From the NCBI RefSeq assembly GCF_009905435.1, contig NZ_JAAAMT010000009.1, positions 1-64,000 of the forward strand: a stretch of DNA of 64,000 nt, given 5' to 3'. The DNA comes from Pseudomonas sp. R5(2019) (GTDB lineage Bacteria; Pseudomonadota; Gammaproteobacteria; Pseudomonadales; Pseudomonadaceae). The position numbers and the translations under genes are program-made. A model generated the notes under the pieces. That model was given only the letters and a program-made list of their open reading frames with translations, was not told the origin of the DNA and made no database searches. Shown here one piece after another: positions 26,918 through 38,380 of the stretch (its first letter is position 1; every line of letters begins with the position of its first letter).

Positions 26918-27537
26918 TTCAACGCCCCCAGTAGCCGTGGCTGCCAGTCCTTGACCACCAGTGTCACGTCCAGGTCGCGGCCGTGCAGTTTGATGCGCTC
27001 CGGCAACCAATAGCCGTTCTGCTCGGTATAGCTCAGGTATTCGACGCTCCAGTCATCCTGTTCCAGATGAGCCAGGCGGCTTTCGCCATCCAGCGTCAGC
27101 TTGCTTTTGCTGCCCGGTGCCGGCAGGCCGCGGACCCACCAGACCAGATGCGAGACCGGCAGATTCCAACCCAGTTGTTCTTCGAGCAAGGCTTCCGGGG
27201 TAGGTGCCTCGTAGCGGCCTTGATTGGCCACTTCCAGTACCACCTGGCCCGGGCGTCCGGTCAGGCGGGCTGCGCCGCGACCCAGCGGGCCCGACAAGCG
27301 AATGTCGTAATAGTCCTGGCGTTGCAGCCAGAACAAGGTGCCGCTGCCGGAGTCCTTGGGGGCACGAATGCCGACCTTGCCGGAGATCTGCCAGCCATCG
27401 AGCTGGGTCAGGTGGGCTTTATGCGCGCGCCATTGCTGAGGATTGCCGTGGCCCTCCAGGGCTTCACGGGGGCCGAGACCGGCACAGCCGGCGAGCAAGG
27501 CGATCAGGGAGAAGGTGATGACGTAGCGCAAAAACAT
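26914..27537 (-). CDS. lolB: Outer-membrane lipoprotein receptor LolB
   Basis: 207-residue lipoprotein that takes lipoproteins from LolA and inserts them into the outer membrane. The signal peptide ends in the lipobox LLAG-C (Cys18), and the mature protein has the LolB pattern [18 protein letters not shown] and [18 protein letters not shown]. Size is normal. It lies 4 nt after the TPR lipoprotein gene and overlaps ispE by 4 nt, the classic lolB-ispE-prs arrangement. Confidence 0.95.
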   Translation of the reverse strand: MFLRYVITFSLIALLAGCAGLGPREALEGHGNPQQWRAHKAHLTQLDGWQISGKVGIRAPKDSGSGTLFWLQRQDYYDIRLSGPLGRGAARLTGRPGQVVLEVANQGRYEAPTPEALLEEQLGWNLPVSHLVWWVRGLPAPGSKSKLTLDGESRLAHLEQDDWSVEYLSYTEQNGYWLPERIKLHGRDLDVTLVVKDWQPRLLGALK

Positions 27538-27541
27538 AGGC

Positions 27542-29281
27542 TTAAAGGGTCTCGGATCCGGTCAGGCGCAGCAACGTACTGCGCAGGATAGGGCTGTCGG
27601 GCTGGTCCTTGAGGGCTTTGCCCCAGACTTGCCGCGCTTCGCGCTGTTTGCCGTTGGCCCAGAGCACTTCACCCAGGTGGGCTGCGACTTCGTGGTCCGG
27701 GAAGCGCGCAAGCGCACTGCGCAACAGGCGTTCGGCTTCATCAAGATTGCCCAGGCGATAGTTGACCCAACCCAGGCTATCGAGCACGGCCGGATCTTCC
27801 GGGTTGATCTGGTGGGCTTTTTCGATCAGCGCCTTGGCCTCGGCATAGCGCGTGGTGCGGTCGGACAAGGTGTAACCCAGGGCATTGAGGGCCATGGCGT
27901 TGTCCGGTTCGCGCTTGATGATGTCGCGCAGGTCTTTCTCCATCTGCGCCAGGTCATTGCGCTTTTCAGCGAGCATTGCCCGGGTGTAGAGCAGATTCAG
28001 GTCCTCGGGATATTGCTTGAGGGCTTGATCGAGCACCTGTGCGGCTTGTTGCGGCTTATTGTGATTGGAGAGGGTCTCCGACTCGATCAGGTACAACTGG
28101 ATAGCATAATCGGGCTGTTCGTCGCGGGCAGCGGCCAGTCGTCTCGATGCTTCGGCGGCGCGGCCGTTGGAAACCAGGATATCGGCCTGGCGCAGTTGCG
28201 CCGGCAAGAAGTCGTTACCCGGCCCGACCTGCGCATATTCAATCAGTGCGCCCTGTGGGTCATTGCGTGCTTCCTTGACCCGGCCGAGGTTCAAGTGCGC
28301 CGAATCGACATGAGCATCCCGGGCGATCAGGTCCTCCAGATACGCCGCTGCTTCATCCCAGGCCTTGGCTTCCAGGCTGACCAATGCCAATGAGTAACGC
28401 AACTCGTCATCATCGGGGTACTGCTGCAGCAGGCTGGCGAATTCGACCTTGGCATCGTCGATGCGGTCCTGTTCGACCAGGGTGCGCGCGTATGTCAGGC
28501 GCAGGCGCTTGTCGTCCGGGTATTTTTTAATGCTCTTTTGCAGCAGCGGCAGGGCTTCTTTGCCACGGTTCAGGCTTTGCAACAAACGTGCGCGCAACAG
28601 CACGGGGGCAATCTCGCCTTCTTCCGGCGGATTGTCTTCCAGCAGGGTCAGTGCCGCCTGGGCATTGCCGTCCTGTTGCAACAACAGCGCCTTGCCGAAA
28701 TTCAGCTGGCCGTTGTTCGGGTATTTCACCAACAGGCGATCGAAGCTTTTGATCAGCCCGTCGCGGGTGTCCTGATCGGTCTCGGCTGCCGACAGGGCAA
28801 GGAAGTCGAAATGGGTGTCGCCCTGGCCTTGCAGCACTTTCTCCATATAGCTCATGGAGTCGTCGTAGCGACCGGCGCGGGCCAGCTGAATGGCGGCCGC
28901 ACGCTGAGCCTCAAGGTTGTCCGGGTCGTTGCGGGCCCAGATCAGCGAAGTGTCCAGTGCCGATTGATCGGCGCCCAGGTATTCGGCGATGCGAAAGGCA
29001 CGCTCGGAAATTCCCGGGTCCTGGGTATTGATGGCCTGGGTCACATAGTTGTCCAGGGCAATATCGAAGCGATTGCGCTGGCCGGCGAGCTCTGCCGTCA
29101 GCAGACTGTAGACAGTGTCCTGACTGAAGGAGCCGTAGACCTGCGGTTTGGCCGGTTCAGGGGCGGCTTGATCGACGGCGGCGTTGGCCTCGATCGATGA
29201 GTCGTCGTGCGCACCAGGCTTCCAGGCTTGGCAGCCCTGGAGCAAGACAAAGGCAAGGAGCAACGCGGAAGATCTATTCAT
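27542..29281 (-). CDS. TPR lipoprotein upstream of lolB
   Basis: 579-residue lipoprotein: signal peptide with lipobox LLQG-C (Cys17), then about twelve tetratricopeptide repeats running to the C-terminus (for example [17 protein letters not shown] and [17 protein letters not shown]). Homologues occur at this place throughout Pseudomonas. TPR arrays usually bind other proteins, so a scaffold role in the envelope is likely, but no partner is evident. The start at 29281 gives a clean signal peptide with a weak ribosome site; an in-frame ATG at 29320 would add 13 residues. It is divergent from hemA. Confidence 0.88.
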   Translation of the reverse strand: MNRSSALLLAFVLLQGCQAWKPGAHDDSSIEANAAVDQAAPEPAKPQVYGSFSQDTVYSLLTAELAGQRNRFDIALDNYVTQAINTQDPGISERAFRIAEYLGADQSALDTSLIWARNDPDNLEAQRAAAIQLARAGRYDDSMSYMEKVLQGQGDTHFDFLALSAAETDQDTRDGLIKSFDRLLVKYPNNGQLNFGKALLLQQDGNAQAALTLLEDNPPEEGEIAPVLLRARLLQSLNRGKEALPLLQKSIKKYPDDKRLRLTYARTLVEQDRIDDAKVEFASLLQQYPDDDELRYSLALVSLEAKAWDEAAAYLEDLIARDAHVDSAHLNLGRVKEARNDPQGALIEYAQVGPGNDFLPAQLRQADILVSNGRAAEASRRLAAARDEQPDYAIQLYLIESETLSNHNKPQQAAQVLDQALKQYPEDLNLLYTRAMLAEKRNDLAQMEKDLRDIIKREPDNAMALNALGYTLSDRTTRYAEAKALIEKAHQINPEDPAVLDSLGWVNYRLGNLDEAERLLRSALARFPDHEVAAHLGEVLWANGKQREARQVWGKALKDQPDSPILRSTLLRLTGSETL

Positions 29282-29455
29282 ATCGGGAAATTGGCGACTA
29301 ACCTGCGGTCGGATCATCATGACACAAGCGCCCTGGCAAACCCACCTGCGGTGCTTTTCCAGGGATGGACTATTGAGACAATAGAGAGGGGTGGTTGTTC
29401 TCAATCTAGCGAAGTAGGACAATTGTCGGCTTAACGACATCATCAGCGACCTTGA

Positions 29456-30733
29456 ATGGCCTTCCTTGCCCTCGGAATCAACCATAAGACTGCCTCGGTA
29501 GACGTACGCGAGCGCGTGGCGTTTACCCCTGAGCAGCTGGTCGAAGCCTTGCAACAGCTCTGCCGTCTGACCGACAGCCGTGAGGCTGCGATCCTTTCGA
29601 CCTGCAACCGCAGTGAACTGTACATCGAGCAGGACCACCTGGCGGCGGACAGCGTGTTGCGCTGGCTGGCCCAGTACCACAAGCTGAGCCTGGAAGAATT
29701 GCGCGCCAGTGCCTACATCCATGAGGACGATGCCGCCGTGCGGCATATGATGCGCGTCGCCTCCGGGCTGGACTCGCTGGTGCTGGGCGAGCCTCAGATC
29801 CTTGGCCAGATGAAGTCGGCCTACGCCGTGGCGCGTGAAGCCGGCACGATCGGCCCGCTGCTGGGGCGCTTGTTCCAGGCGACGTTCAGTGCTGCCAAAC
29901 AGGTGCGTACCGACACCGCGATTGGTGAAAACCCGGTGTCGGTCGCGTTTGCCGCGGTGAGCCTGGCCAAACAGATCTTCAGCGACCTGGCGCGTAGCCA
30001 GGCCTTGCTGATCGGCGCGGGTGAGACCATCACCCTGGTTGCACGCCATCTGCACGAGCAGGGAGTCAAGCGCATCGTGGTCGCCAACCGTACGCTGGAG
30101 CGTGCCAGTACCCTGGCCGAGCAGTTCGGCGCGCACGCGGTGCTGCTGGCCGATATCCCGACTGAACTGGTCAACAGCGACATCGTCATCAGCTCCACGG
30201 CCAGCCAGTTGCCGATTCTTGGCAAGGGCGCCGTGGAAAGCGCGCTGAAACTGCGCAAGCACAAGCCGATTTTCATGGTCGATATCGCCGTCCCCCGGGA
30301 CATCGAGCCGCAAGTCGGTGAACTGGATGATGTTTACCTGTATACCGTCGACGACCTGCACGAAGTGGTCGCCGAAAACCTGAAAAGTCGCCAGGGCGCG
30401 GCCCAGGCCGCCGAAGAGCTGGTTTCGGTTGGCGCCGAAGACTTCATGGCTCGCCTGCGTGAGCTGGCAGCCGTGGATGTGCTGCGTGCCTATCGGCAAC
30501 AAAGTGAGCGGTTGCGCGACGAAGAACTGCAAAAGGCCCAGCGGCTGTTGGCCAATGGCGCCAGCGCCGAAGATGTGCTGGTACAACTGGCGCGCGGCCT
30601 GACCAACAAATTGCTGCACGCGCCCAGCGTACAATTGAAAAAGCTGTCTGCCGAAGGCCGCCTCGATGCGCTGGCCATGGCCCAAGAACTCTTTGCCCTC
30701 GGTGAGGGCCCGACGGATAAACCCCCGCAATGA
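29456..30733 (+). CDS. hemA: Glutamyl-tRNA reductase
   Basis: 425-residue enzyme for the first step of tetrapyrrole synthesis, reducing glutamyl-tRNA to glutamate-1-semialdehyde with NADPH. The catalytic Cys50 lies in STCNRSELY, the substrate-binding His99 region in [20 protein letters not shown], and the NADPH fold has [13 protein letters not shown] near residue 185. It starts 174 nt from the divergent TPR gene and overlaps prfA by 4 nt. Translation of hemA and prfA is thus coupled, as in many gamma-proteobacteria. Confidence 0.97.
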   Translation: MAFLALGINHKTASVDVRERVAFTPEQLVEALQQLCRLTDSREAAILSTCNRSELYIEQDHLAADSVLRWLAQYHKLSLEELRASAYIHEDDAAVRHMMRVASGLDSLVLGEPQILGQMKSAYAVAREAGTIGPLLGRLFQATFSAAKQVRTDTAIGENPVSVAFAAVSLAKQIFSDLARSQALLIGAGETITLVARHLHEQGVKRIVVANRTLERASTLAEQFGAHAVLLADIPTELVNSDIVISSTASQLPILGKGAVESALKLRKHKPIFMVDIAVPRDIEPQVGELDDVYLYTVDDLHEVVAENLKSRQGAAQAAEELVSVGAEDFMARLRELAAVDVLRAYRQQSERLRDEELQKAQRLLANGASAEDVLVQLARGLTNKLLHAPSVQLKKLSAEGRLDALAMAQELFALGEGPTDKPPQ

Positions 30734-31812
30734 AAGCGTCACTGCTCAACAAGCTGGACACGATCCAGGACCGATTCGAAGAATTGACTGCCCTTTTGGG
30801 GGATGCTGAAGTCATTTCCGACCAGACGCGTTTTCGCGCCTATTCCAGGGAATACGCCGAAGTCGAGCCGATTGCCGCCGCTTACGAGCAATGGCGCAAG
30901 GTCCAGGCTGACCTGGAAGGGGCTCAGGCCCTGCTCAAGGACAGCGATCCGGACATGCGCGAAATGGCTGTCGAAGAGGTGCGCGAGTCCAAGGAGCAGC
31001 TCGTTGAGCTGGAAGGCCAGCTGCAGCGCATGCTGCTGCCCAAGGATCCAAACGACGGACGCAATGTGTTCCTGGAAATCCGCGCCGGTACCGGCGGTGA
31101 CGAGGCGGCGATCTTCTCCGGCGACCTGTTCCGCATGTATTCGCGCTATGCCGAACGGCGTGGCTGGCGCCTGGAGATTCTCTCCGAGAACGAAGGCGAA
31201 CATGGCGGTTATAAAGAAGTGATTGCCCGGGTCGAAGGCGAGAACGTCTACGGCAAGTTGAAGTTCGAATCCGGTGCCCACCGTGTCCAGCGTGTGCCGG
31301 AAACCGAATCCCAGGGTCGCATCCATACCTCTGCCTGCACGGTCGCGGTGCTCCCCGAGCCCGATGAGCAAGTGGCCATTGAAATCAACCCGGCGGATTT
31401 GCGGGTAGACACCTACCGTTCGTCCGGCGCGGGCGGTCAGCACGTCAACAAGACCGATTCGGCGATTCGCATTACGCACTTGCCGACCGGTATCGTCGTC
31501 GAGTGCCAGGAAGAGCGTTCGCAGCACAAGAACCGGGCGCGGGCGATGTCCTGGCTGTCGGCCAAGTTGAACGACATGCAGACCAGCGCCGCACAAAACG
31601 CCATCGCCAGCGAGCGCAAGCTGCTGGTGGGTTCGGGCGATCGCTCCGAGCGTATTCGCACCTACAACTATCCACAGGGTCGGGTCACCGACCACCGCAT
31701 CAACCTGACCCTGTATTCCCTCGATGAAATCCTGGCAGGCAGCGTGGACTCGATCATCGAGCCCCTGCTGAGCGAATACCAGGCAGACCAACTTGCGGCA
31801 CTGGGGGAATAA
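30730..31812 (+). CDS. prfA: Peptide chain release factor 1
   Basis: 360-residue release factor for UAA and UAG. The codon-recognition motif is P-E-T (RVPETESQG; PxT class, where E. coli has PAT), and the peptide-release GGQ loop lies in [16 protein letters not shown] at about residue 235. The Gln of GGQ is the target of the methyltransferase encoded next. Starts with an ATGA overlap from hemA and ends with a TAATG overlap into prmC. Confidence 0.98.
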   Translation: MKASLLNKLDTIQDRFEELTALLGDAEVISDQTRFRAYSREYAEVEPIAAAYEQWRKVQADLEGAQALLKDSDPDMREMAVEEVRESKEQLVELEGQLQRMLLPKDPNDGRNVFLEIRAGTGGDEAAIFSGDLFRMYSRYAERRGWRLEILSENEGEHGGYKEVIARVEGENVYGKLKFESGAHRVQRVPETESQGRIHTSACTVAVLPEPDEQVAIEINPADLRVDTYRSSGAGGQHVNKTDSAIRITHLPTGIVVECQEERSQHKNRARAMSWLSAKLNDMQTSAAQNAIASERKLLVGSGDRSERIRTYNYPQGRVTDHRINLTLYSLDEILAGSVDSIIEPLLSEYQADQLAALGE

Positions 31813-32642
31813 TGACGATTATTGCCAGCCTGCTTCGCGGCGCGCAGCTGCCAGACTCGCCCACTGCGCGTCTGGACATCGAGCTGCTGTTGGCCGCCGC
31901 CCTGGGCAAGTCGCGCAGTTACCTGCACACCTGGCCGGAGCGCATTGTCACCAGCGAAGCCGCCGCAACCTTCTCCGACTACCTGCAACGGCGCCGGTCC
32001 GGGGAGCCAGTGGCTTACATTCTGGGCCAGCAAGGCTTCTGGAAACTTGACCTGGAAGTGGCGCCGCACACGCTGATCCCGCGTCCTGAAACCGAGCTGC
32101 TGGTCGAAACCGCCTTGCAGCTGTTGCCGATTGATCCTACCCGCGTATTGGACCTGGGTACCGGTACCGGCGCGATCGCCCTGGCCTTGGCCTGCGAGCG
32201 TCCGCACTGGCAGGTGACGGCGGTCGACCGGGTAGAAGACGCCGTCGCGCTTGCCGAGCGCAATCGTCAGCGCCTGCACCTGGATAATGTCACGGTGCGC
32301 CACAGCCACTGGTTCGATGCCCTGGCGGGTGAACGCTACCAGCTGATTATCAGCAATCCACCTTATATCGCTGCCGCCGATCCACATCTGGTGGCTGGCG
32401 ATGTGCGCTTTGAACCGGCCAGTGCGCTGGTCGCCGGTGCCGATGGTCTCGACGATTTGCGCACGATCATCGCCCGGGCCCCGGCGCACCTCACCCCAGG
32501 AGGCTGGTTGATGCTTGAGCATGGTTACGATCAGGCGGCCGCGGTACGTGAACTGATGGCGCAGCACGACTTCGAGCAGATCGAGAGCCGGATTGATTTG
32601 TCTGGCCATGAACGCATCACTCTGGGGCGTCTGACGTGCTGA
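31812..32642 (+). CDS. prmC: Release factor glutamine methyltransferase
   Basis: 276-residue SAM enzyme that methylates the GGQ glutamine of release factors. An N-terminal helical domain (about 1-80) precedes the methyltransferase fold, with RPETELLVE, the SAM loop VLDLGTGTGAIALAL near residue 114 and the catalytic SNPPYIAAADPHL near 183. It directly follows its substrate gene prfA with a 1-nt overlap. Confidence 0.97.
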   Translation: MTIIASLLRGAQLPDSPTARLDIELLLAAALGKSRSYLHTWPERIVTSEAAATFSDYLQRRRSGEPVAYILGQQGFWKLDLEVAPHTLIPRPETELLVETALQLLPIDPTRVLDLGTGTGAIALALACERPHWQVTAVDRVEDAVALAERNRQRLHLDNVTVRHSHWFDALAGERYQLIISNPPYIAAADPHLVAGDVRFEPASALVAGADGLDDLRTIIARAPAHLTPGGWLMLEHGYDQAAAVRELMAQHDFEQIESRIDLSGHERITLGRLTC

Positions 32643-33391
32643 CCGATCAGGAATTGCTGCGCTACAGCCGGCAGATTCTGCTGGCACAAATCGATATCGA
32701 TGGCCAGTTGCGCCTCAAGGAAGGCCGAGCGCTGATCATCGGTCTTGGAGGGCTGGGCTCGCCAGTGGCGTTGTATCTGGCGGCTGCCGGTGTCGGCGAG
32801 CTGCATCTGGCTGACTTCGATACGGTGGACCTGACCAACCTGCAGCGCCAGGTGTTGCACGACACCACCTCGGTCGGCATCAGCAAGGTCGACTCGGCGA
32901 TCGCCCGTTTGCAGGCCATCAACCCTGAGGTTCGACTGGTCGCGCACCGCAGCGCGCTGGACGAAGACTCCCTCGCTGCAGCCGTGGCCGCCGTCGATGT
33001 GGTGCTTGATTGCTCCGATAATTTCTCGACCCGCGAGGCGGTCAATGCCGCCTGCGTCGCGGCCGGCAAGCCGCTGGTCAGTGGCGCGGCGATCCGTCTT
33101 GAAGGGCAACTTTCAGTGTTTGACCCGCGTCGCCCGCAAAGCCCTTGCTACCACTGCCTGTACGGGCATGGCAGCGAAGCGGAATTGACCTGCAGTGAGG
33201 CTGGCGTAGTCGGCCCGCTGGTGGGGCTGGTCGGCAGTCTGCAAGCGCTGGAAGCCCTGAAACTGCTGGCGGGATTCGGCGAGCCACTGGTAGGCCGGTT
33301 GTTGCTGATCGATGCGCTGGGCAGCCGGTTCCGTGAGCTGCGGGTCAAGCGTGACCCGGCTTGTAGCGTCTGCGGTGGCTTGCATGCCTGA
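32636..33391 (+). CDS. moeB: Molybdopterin-synthase adenylyltransferase / ThiF-type E1-like enzyme
   Basis: 251-residue E1-like enzyme that adenylates the C-terminal Gly of a ubiquitin-like sulfur carrier (MoaD, possibly ThiS). It shows the ATP loop [19 protein letters not shown] near residue 38, [13 protein letters not shown], and two zinc-binding CxxC pairs (CYHC and CSVC). It starts at GTG 32636 inside prmC and overlaps murI by 8 nt. MoeB is the usual name at this place, but ThiF function cannot be told apart by sequence alone. Confidence 0.92.
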   Translation: MLTDQELLRYSRQILLAQIDIDGQLRLKEGRALIIGLGGLGSPVALYLAAAGVGELHLADFDTVDLTNLQRQVLHDTTSVGISKVDSAIARLQAINPEVRLVAHRSALDEDSLAAAVAAVDVVLDCSDNFSTREAVNAACVAAGKPLVSGAAIRLEGQLSVFDPRRPQSPCYHCLYGHGSEAELTCSEAGVVGPLVGLVGSLQALEALKLLAGFGEPLVGRLLLIDALGSRFRELRVKRDPACSVCGGLHA

Positions 33392-34178
33392 CGTCCGGCA
33401 AGCGCCGGTGGGCGTTTTCGATTCGGGCGTCGGCGGCTTGTCGGTATTGGGTGAGATTCATCGCCTGCTGCCACAGGAGTCGCTGCTGTACGTGGCCGAC
33501 TGCGGCAATATTCCGTATGGCGAAAAGTCGCCGGAATTCATTCGTGAGCGTTGCCGTCAGGTCGCCGAGTTCTTTCAGGCCAAGGGCGCCAAAGCGCTGG
33601 TGCTGGCCTGCAATACCGCAACCGTCGCCGCCGTGGCGGATCTGCGCGAGCGCTATCCGCACTGGCCCATCGTAGGCATGGAGCCTGCCGTCAAGCCGGC
33701 CGCTGCTGCCACTCGCAGTGGCGTGGTGGGGGTATTGGCCACCACCGGCACATTGCAAAGCGCCAAGTTCGCGGCCTTGCTTGATCGCTTTGCCAATGAT
33801 GTACGAGTCATTACCCAGCCCTGTCCGGGTCTGGTGGAGTTGATCGAGGCCGGCGATCTGGCCAGCCCGGCCATGCGCCAGTTGCTTCAACGCTATGTCA
33901 CACCGTTGCTGCACAGTGGCTGCGACACCGTGATTCTTGGCTGCACGCACTATCCCTTCCTCAAGCCCCTGCTGGCCGAAATGGTGCCCGCTTCGGTGGC
34001 AATCATTGATACCGGCGCTGCCGTTGCCCGGCAACTGAAGCGGTTATTGAACGAACGCCATTTGCTGGCTGACGGCCCCGCGCAACCAGCGCAATTCTGG
34101 ACCAGCGCAAGTCCAGATCACTTCAGAAACATCCTTCCATTGCTGTGGAATAAATCCGACATTGTGCAAAGCTTTTAA
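33384..34178 (+). CDS. murI: Glutamate racemase
   Basis: 264-residue cofactor-free racemase giving D-glutamate for peptidoglycan. The two catalytic cysteines are in [10 protein letters not shown] (about residue 74) and LGCTHYPFL (about 185), and the start has [14 protein letters not shown]. The start at ATG 33384 lies within the end of moeB. It ends the hemA-prfA-prmC-moeB-murI run. Confidence 0.96.
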   Translation: MPDVRQAPVGVFDSGVGGLSVLGEIHRLLPQESLLYVADCGNIPYGEKSPEFIRERCRQVAEFFQAKGAKALVLACNTATVAAVADLRERYPHWPIVGMEPAVKPAAAATRSGVVGVLATTGTLQSAKFAALLDRFANDVRVITQPCPGLVELIEAGDLASPAMRQLLQRYVTPLLHSGCDTVILGCTHYPFLKPLLAEMVPASVAIIDTGAAVARQLKRLLNERHLLADGPAQPAQFWTSASPDHFRNILPLLWNKSDIVQSF

Positions 34179-34300
34179 GGTAAGAGAAAAAAACCGAACC
34201 AGGTCTTTTGCCAATGAACTAACGCCAATTTGTCGACTTCTGAAATGCGTCTGATGAGACAAAAAGACCTACAACAGCATTGGAACACAGGAAGTTTCTT

Positions 34301-34819
34301 ATGAAGAAAATGTTGTGTTTGACTGCGCTTGTAGCCTTTTCACTGGGGCAAATTCTTACAGCGCAAGCCGCCGACGTGTCGTTTTCCGTCGGCCAGACCA
34401 GCGAGTCGACCATGACCTATCGGCTCGGGCTGCAGTCGAACTGGGACGTGAGTTGGTGGCAGACCAGCGTGGGCCGAGTGACCGGTTATTGGGACGCGGG
34501 CTACACCTTCTGGGAAGGCGATAACACTTCAAGCAACCACAGTCTGTCGTTTGCGCCGGTCTTTGTTTACGAATTCGCCGGTGAATCGGTCAAACCTTAT
34601 ATCGAGGTCGGTATCGGAGTCGCAGCATTTGCCAATACCGAACTTGGAAGCAACCAATTGGGCTCATCCTTCCAGTTCGAGGACCGCGTCGGTTTCGGCC
34701 TGCGCTTTACCGGTGGTCATGAAGTCGGTATTCGCGCAATCCATTATTCAAACGCCGGCCTGCAATCACCCAACGATGGTTTAGAAAGCTACGCGCTGCA
34801 TTACCGCATGGCGTTGTAA
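34301..34819 (+). CDS. pagL: Lipid A 3-O-deacylase (PagL family, acyloxyacyl hydrolase)
   Basis: 172-residue outer-membrane beta-barrel precursor. The signal peptide (about 1-23) ends TAQA-AD. The catalytic His-Ser pair is in IRAIHYSNAGL, followed by the family-typical PNDGLESY with the acidic residue, and the last residue pattern YRMAL fits an outer-membrane strand. PagL removes the 3-O-acyl chain of lipid A, altering envelope properties. AGGAAG precedes the ATG; it stands alone behind murI with a 122-nt gap. Confidence 0.88.
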   Translation: MKKMLCLTALVAFSLGQILTAQAADVSFSVGQTSESTMTYRLGLQSNWDVSWWQTSVGRVTGYWDAGYTFWEGDNTSSNHSLSFAPVFVYEFAGESVKPYIEVGIGVAAFANTELGSNQLGSSFQFEDRVGFGLRFTGGHEVGIRAIHYSNAGLQSPNDGLESYALHYRMAL

Positions 34820-34900
34820 GGGCCGGTTGTCTAACGCCGCAGGGCATCTGCGGCGTCAACCCGTTGAATGGGATCAGCGGGTTTGCGAAATCTTCCGACG

Positions 34901-35620
34901 TTAAGTAAATGCTGCGGGTGTCGGGCCCGGCAGGGGCCACAAGGTATCTACTGAAAAGGTCGGTAACTGGATATGCGCAGGCACCTGCTGCATGTTTTCC
35001 AGTACATGCCGAGCCGCGTCTTCGGGCGTCCAGGCTTTGGGGAGCAAGGCGTCCGGGGTCAGGGATGTTCCGACGTCTGCCACACCCGGTCCAACGACGG
35101 TCAAGGCAATGCCCGCCTGGGCGAGTGCCTCGCGCCTGGCTTCAAACATGTCCAGCAGCCGTGTGTGGTGTGTGGTGAAATCCGAGGTTGCCAAGGGCAG
35201 CGCGCTGATAGAGCTGACGATAGCGACCAGATGCGGCTGTTGGCCGGTCTTGAGCAAGTCCTGGGCAAACTCGGTGCAGTGGGTGCTCGCCAGCTGGTTG
35301 CTCTGCACGACACGCATGATCACGTTTTCGTCCAGTGTGCGGTCCTGGAGGTAGTCGCAGGTCCCGGCATTCAGAATAACGGCGTCCAGACTGCCCCAGG
35401 TGCTGGCGATCTGATCGCAGGCCCGTTGCGCCGCATCATGTTCACTGAGGTTGCCGCTGAGTGAAAGCACCTGGCCGGGATAACGCTGCATCAAGGCTGC
35501 GTGATGCCCAGCGTTGCCCCCACTGACTGCCAATTGCATGCCCTGGTCCAGTAACTGCGTGGCCAGGGCTGCTCCGATTCCATCACTGGCACCGGTCAAC
35601 CAGAATCGACGTGGACTCAT
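34901..35620 (-). CDS. Short-chain dehydrogenase-like protein with a degenerate active site
   Basis: 239-residue Rossmann-fold protein with the SDR cofactor loop GASDGIGA near residue 10 and the strand LDAVILNAGTCD near 80. The catalytic Ser is present (VSSIS), but where family members have YxxxK this protein reads FTTHH, so both Tyr and Lys are lost. It may therefore be a binding or regulatory protein rather than a dehydrogenase. AAGGAGC precedes the ATG at 35620. It sits beside the fragments of a photolyase gene, in a neighbourhood that in other pseudomonads belongs to the photolyase cluster. Confidence 0.82.
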   Translation of the reverse strand: MSPRRFWLTGASDGIGAALATQLLDQGMQLAVSGGNAGHHAALMQRYPGQVLSLSGNLSEHDAAQRACDQIASTWGSLDAVILNAGTCDYLQDRTLDENVIMRVVQSNQLASTHCTEFAQDLLKTGQQPHLVAIVSSISALPLATSDFTTHHTRLLDMFEARREALAQAGIALTVVGPGVADVGTSLTPDALLPKAWTPEDAARHVLENMQQVPAHIQLPTFSVDTLWPLPGPTPAAFT

Positions 35621-35668
35621 GTGTTGCTCCTTGTTCTTGAGGTGCACCTCTGGCGAGGTGTGTCGCTT

Positions 35669-35775
35669 ATCCATAGTGGGCTCGAGCATCCTGCCGTTGG
35701 GGTAAGTCCTTGAAAGCGTTGAGCGCCCGTTCTCGGCTGCTATTCAAGTCGACGATGGGTGGTGGGTAGTCGGTC
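35669..35775 (-). pseudogene. phrB: Deoxyribodipyrimidine photolyase remnant, C-terminal piece
   Basis: Read on the minus strand this piece gives DYPPPIVDLNSSRERALN, then AFKDLPQRQ and a stop soon after, matching the C-terminus of class I CPD photolyases. The catalytic FAD-binding region that should precede it is absent. Confidence 0.8.
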
Positions 35776-35834
35776 ACGAAAAAAAGACCACCGTACGTCG
35801 GGTTATGGATTTCTTTTTTATCCAGCACCGATCC

Positions 35835-35968
35835 GGACGGAACGTGCGATACCGGCAGACTCGTGGGTAGCCCACCAGAATATGTTTATAGAACTCACGC
35901 CAGAGCAGTTCATTTACCCAGGTCATGACGCCGACATTGCCGCTGTCGAACTCGCCGAAACGTTGCTA
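35835..35968 (-). pseudogene. phrB: Photolyase remnant, middle piece
   Basis: In another minus-strand frame this segment reads GEFDSGNVGVMTWVNELLWR and then EFYKHILVGYPRV, the helix pair typical of the photolyase FAD domain (WLNELIWREFYxH). The reading ends in unrelated codons after RTFRPD, and it is not in frame with the C-terminal piece. Roughly 150 residues between the two pieces are missing. Confidence 0.82.
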
Positions 35969-36114
35969 TGAGTGCCACGAGTGGCGCAGCGTTTCAGGGC
36001 GCCGCTCGCCAGCACCTGTTGCCAGTCGGCGTAGGCCAGAACCCGGGTGTCTTCACCGGCGAGGCAAGCGCTGATGGCGATCTTCGGCTTGGGGGCTGAT
36101 TGAGCGCTGGACAT
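35923..36114 (-). pseudogene. Short remnant with a DUF523-like start
   Basis: A 63-residue frame begins KPKIAISACLAGE, the usual start of DUF523 (YbgA-type) proteins, but the following DGGHK-type motif is missing and the frame then runs into the photolyase fragment out of frame. DUF523 genes stand next to phrB in several pseudomonads, so this is most likely the first 20 codons of that neighbour joined to unrelated sequence. The piece VLAYADWQQVLASGALKR was not recognised. Confidence 0.55.
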
Positions 36115-36134
36115 GGTTAACCTCAGATAAAAAC

Positions 36135-36160
36135 TTGTACATGGCGAGGCCGATGTACAA
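36135..36160. promoter_or_regulatory. TTGTACAT palindrome upstream of the decayed photolyase operon
   Basis: TTGTACAT-N10-ATGTACAA is a perfect inverted repeat, 20 nt before the DUF523-like start. TGTACA-type palindromes are typical operators and -35 elements of MerR-family light-sensing (LitR/CarH) regulators, which control photolyase genes. This role is inferred. Confidence 0.5.
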
Positions 36161-36270
36161 CATTACTTCATCATAGGTTGATAGCTATACGAGTCAAACG
36201 GACTGTAGAAGTTTTGTAGAGGAGGGGCAAGCTGCAAGCCAAGCATTGCTTGCAGCCTGGGGGTAGCGGT

Positions 36271-37316
<1,046 letters not shown>

Positions 37317-37457
37317 TCGCTCGTTCGAGTATAAGTTACGCTCTTCCGAATCTGACAGGTTGACCTATGGTTTATCTGAGAGCAGTGGGTGAATAAAGTG
37401 CCTTGCTTTTAAAAATAGACCAGCGACGTGAGTTAAACGCTACACGAGGACGCAGTG

Positions 37458-38360
37458 ATGCACATATTGCTGACCGGCGGTACGGGTTTGATCGGGCGCC
37501 AGCTCTGCCAGTACTGGCTTGGCCAGGGTCATCGCATCACGGTCTGGAGTCGACGGCCCGAGCAGGTCGGCAAATTATGTGGTGCAGGGGTAAAAGGCAT
37601 CGGTAAGCTCGAGGCGCTGACAGACGAGCCGCTGGATGCGGTTGTCAACCTGGCCGGTGCGCCGATTGCCGATCGCCCCTGGACCGGTGCCCGTCGTGCG
37701 TTGTTGTGGAACAGCCGCATCAACCTCACGGAGCAACTGATGGCTTGGCTTGAAGCTCGCTCTCAGCGTCCGCAGGTGTTGATCTCAGGTTCGGCGGTGG
37801 GCTGGTATGGCGATGCGGGTGAGCGTGAAATCACCGAATCGTCCCCTCCGGTCAAAGAAGATTTCGCCAGTCAGTTGTGTATCGCCTGGGAAGAAACCGC
37901 CCAACGTGCCGAAGCCTTGGGCATCCGCGTAGTGCTGGTGCGGACCGGGTTGGTGCTCGCTAGCGAGGGCGGGATGCTGTCGCGGATGGTGCTGCCGTTC
38001 AAGCTCGGCCTGGGCGGGCCGATCGGCTCGGGGCGACAGTGGATGCCTTGGGTTCATATCAATGACCAGGTGGCCTTGATCGATTTTCTGTTGAATCACA
38101 ACGACGCTCGCGGCCCTTACAACGCTTGCGCACCGGAGCCGGTACGCAACCGCGAGTTTGCCAAGCGCCTGGGCAAGGTCTTGCACCGGCCGGCGTTCAT
38201 GCCATTGCCGGCGTTGGTGCTCAAGGCGGGCTTGGGCGAGATGTCCGGGCTCTTGCTCGGTGGCCAGCGGGCACGCCCGGTGCGTCTGCTGGCGGCAGGC
38301 TTCACCTTCCGGTTCAATGATGTGCAATCAGCCCTGGACGATCTGTCCAGGCGCCTCTGA
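37458..38360 (+). CDS. TIGR01777-family epimerase-like protein (YfcH)
   Basis: 300-residue NAD(P)-binding protein of the extended SDR type. The cofactor loop LLTGGTGLIGRQL is at residues 4-16, VNLAGAPIADRPW near 65 and SGSAVGWYGDAGE near 110 are typical of the TIGR01777 group, and a DUF1731 domain closes the protein. Its reaction is not known. The ATG at 37458 follows GAGG. It lies 20 nt before hemH and may be cotranscribed with it. Confidence 0.9.
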   Translation: MHILLTGGTGLIGRQLCQYWLGQGHRITVWSRRPEQVGKLCGAGVKGIGKLEALTDEPLDAVVNLAGAPIADRPWTGARRALLWNSRINLTEQLMAWLEARSQRPQVLISGSAVGWYGDAGEREITESSPPVKEDFASQLCIAWEETAQRAEALGIRVVLVRTGLVLASEGGMLSRMVLPFKLGLGGPIGSGRQWMPWVHINDQVALIDFLLNHNDARGPYNACAPEPVRNREFAKRLGKVLHRPAFMPLPALVLKAGLGEMSGLLLGGQRARPVRLLAAGFTFRFNDVQSALDDLSRRL

Positions 38361-38380
38361 AATAAAACATAGGACCTTGC

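Noticed and set aside
29282..30742. Long upstream extension of the TPR lipoprotein frame through hemA
   Set aside because: The lipoprotein signal peptide starts at 29281; the extension is antisense to hemA and shows no domain.
35759..35971. A 70-residue plus-strand frame with a YPGHD motif
   Set aside because: The metallo-hydrolase-like motif is a chance reading of the opposite strand of the photolyase fragment.
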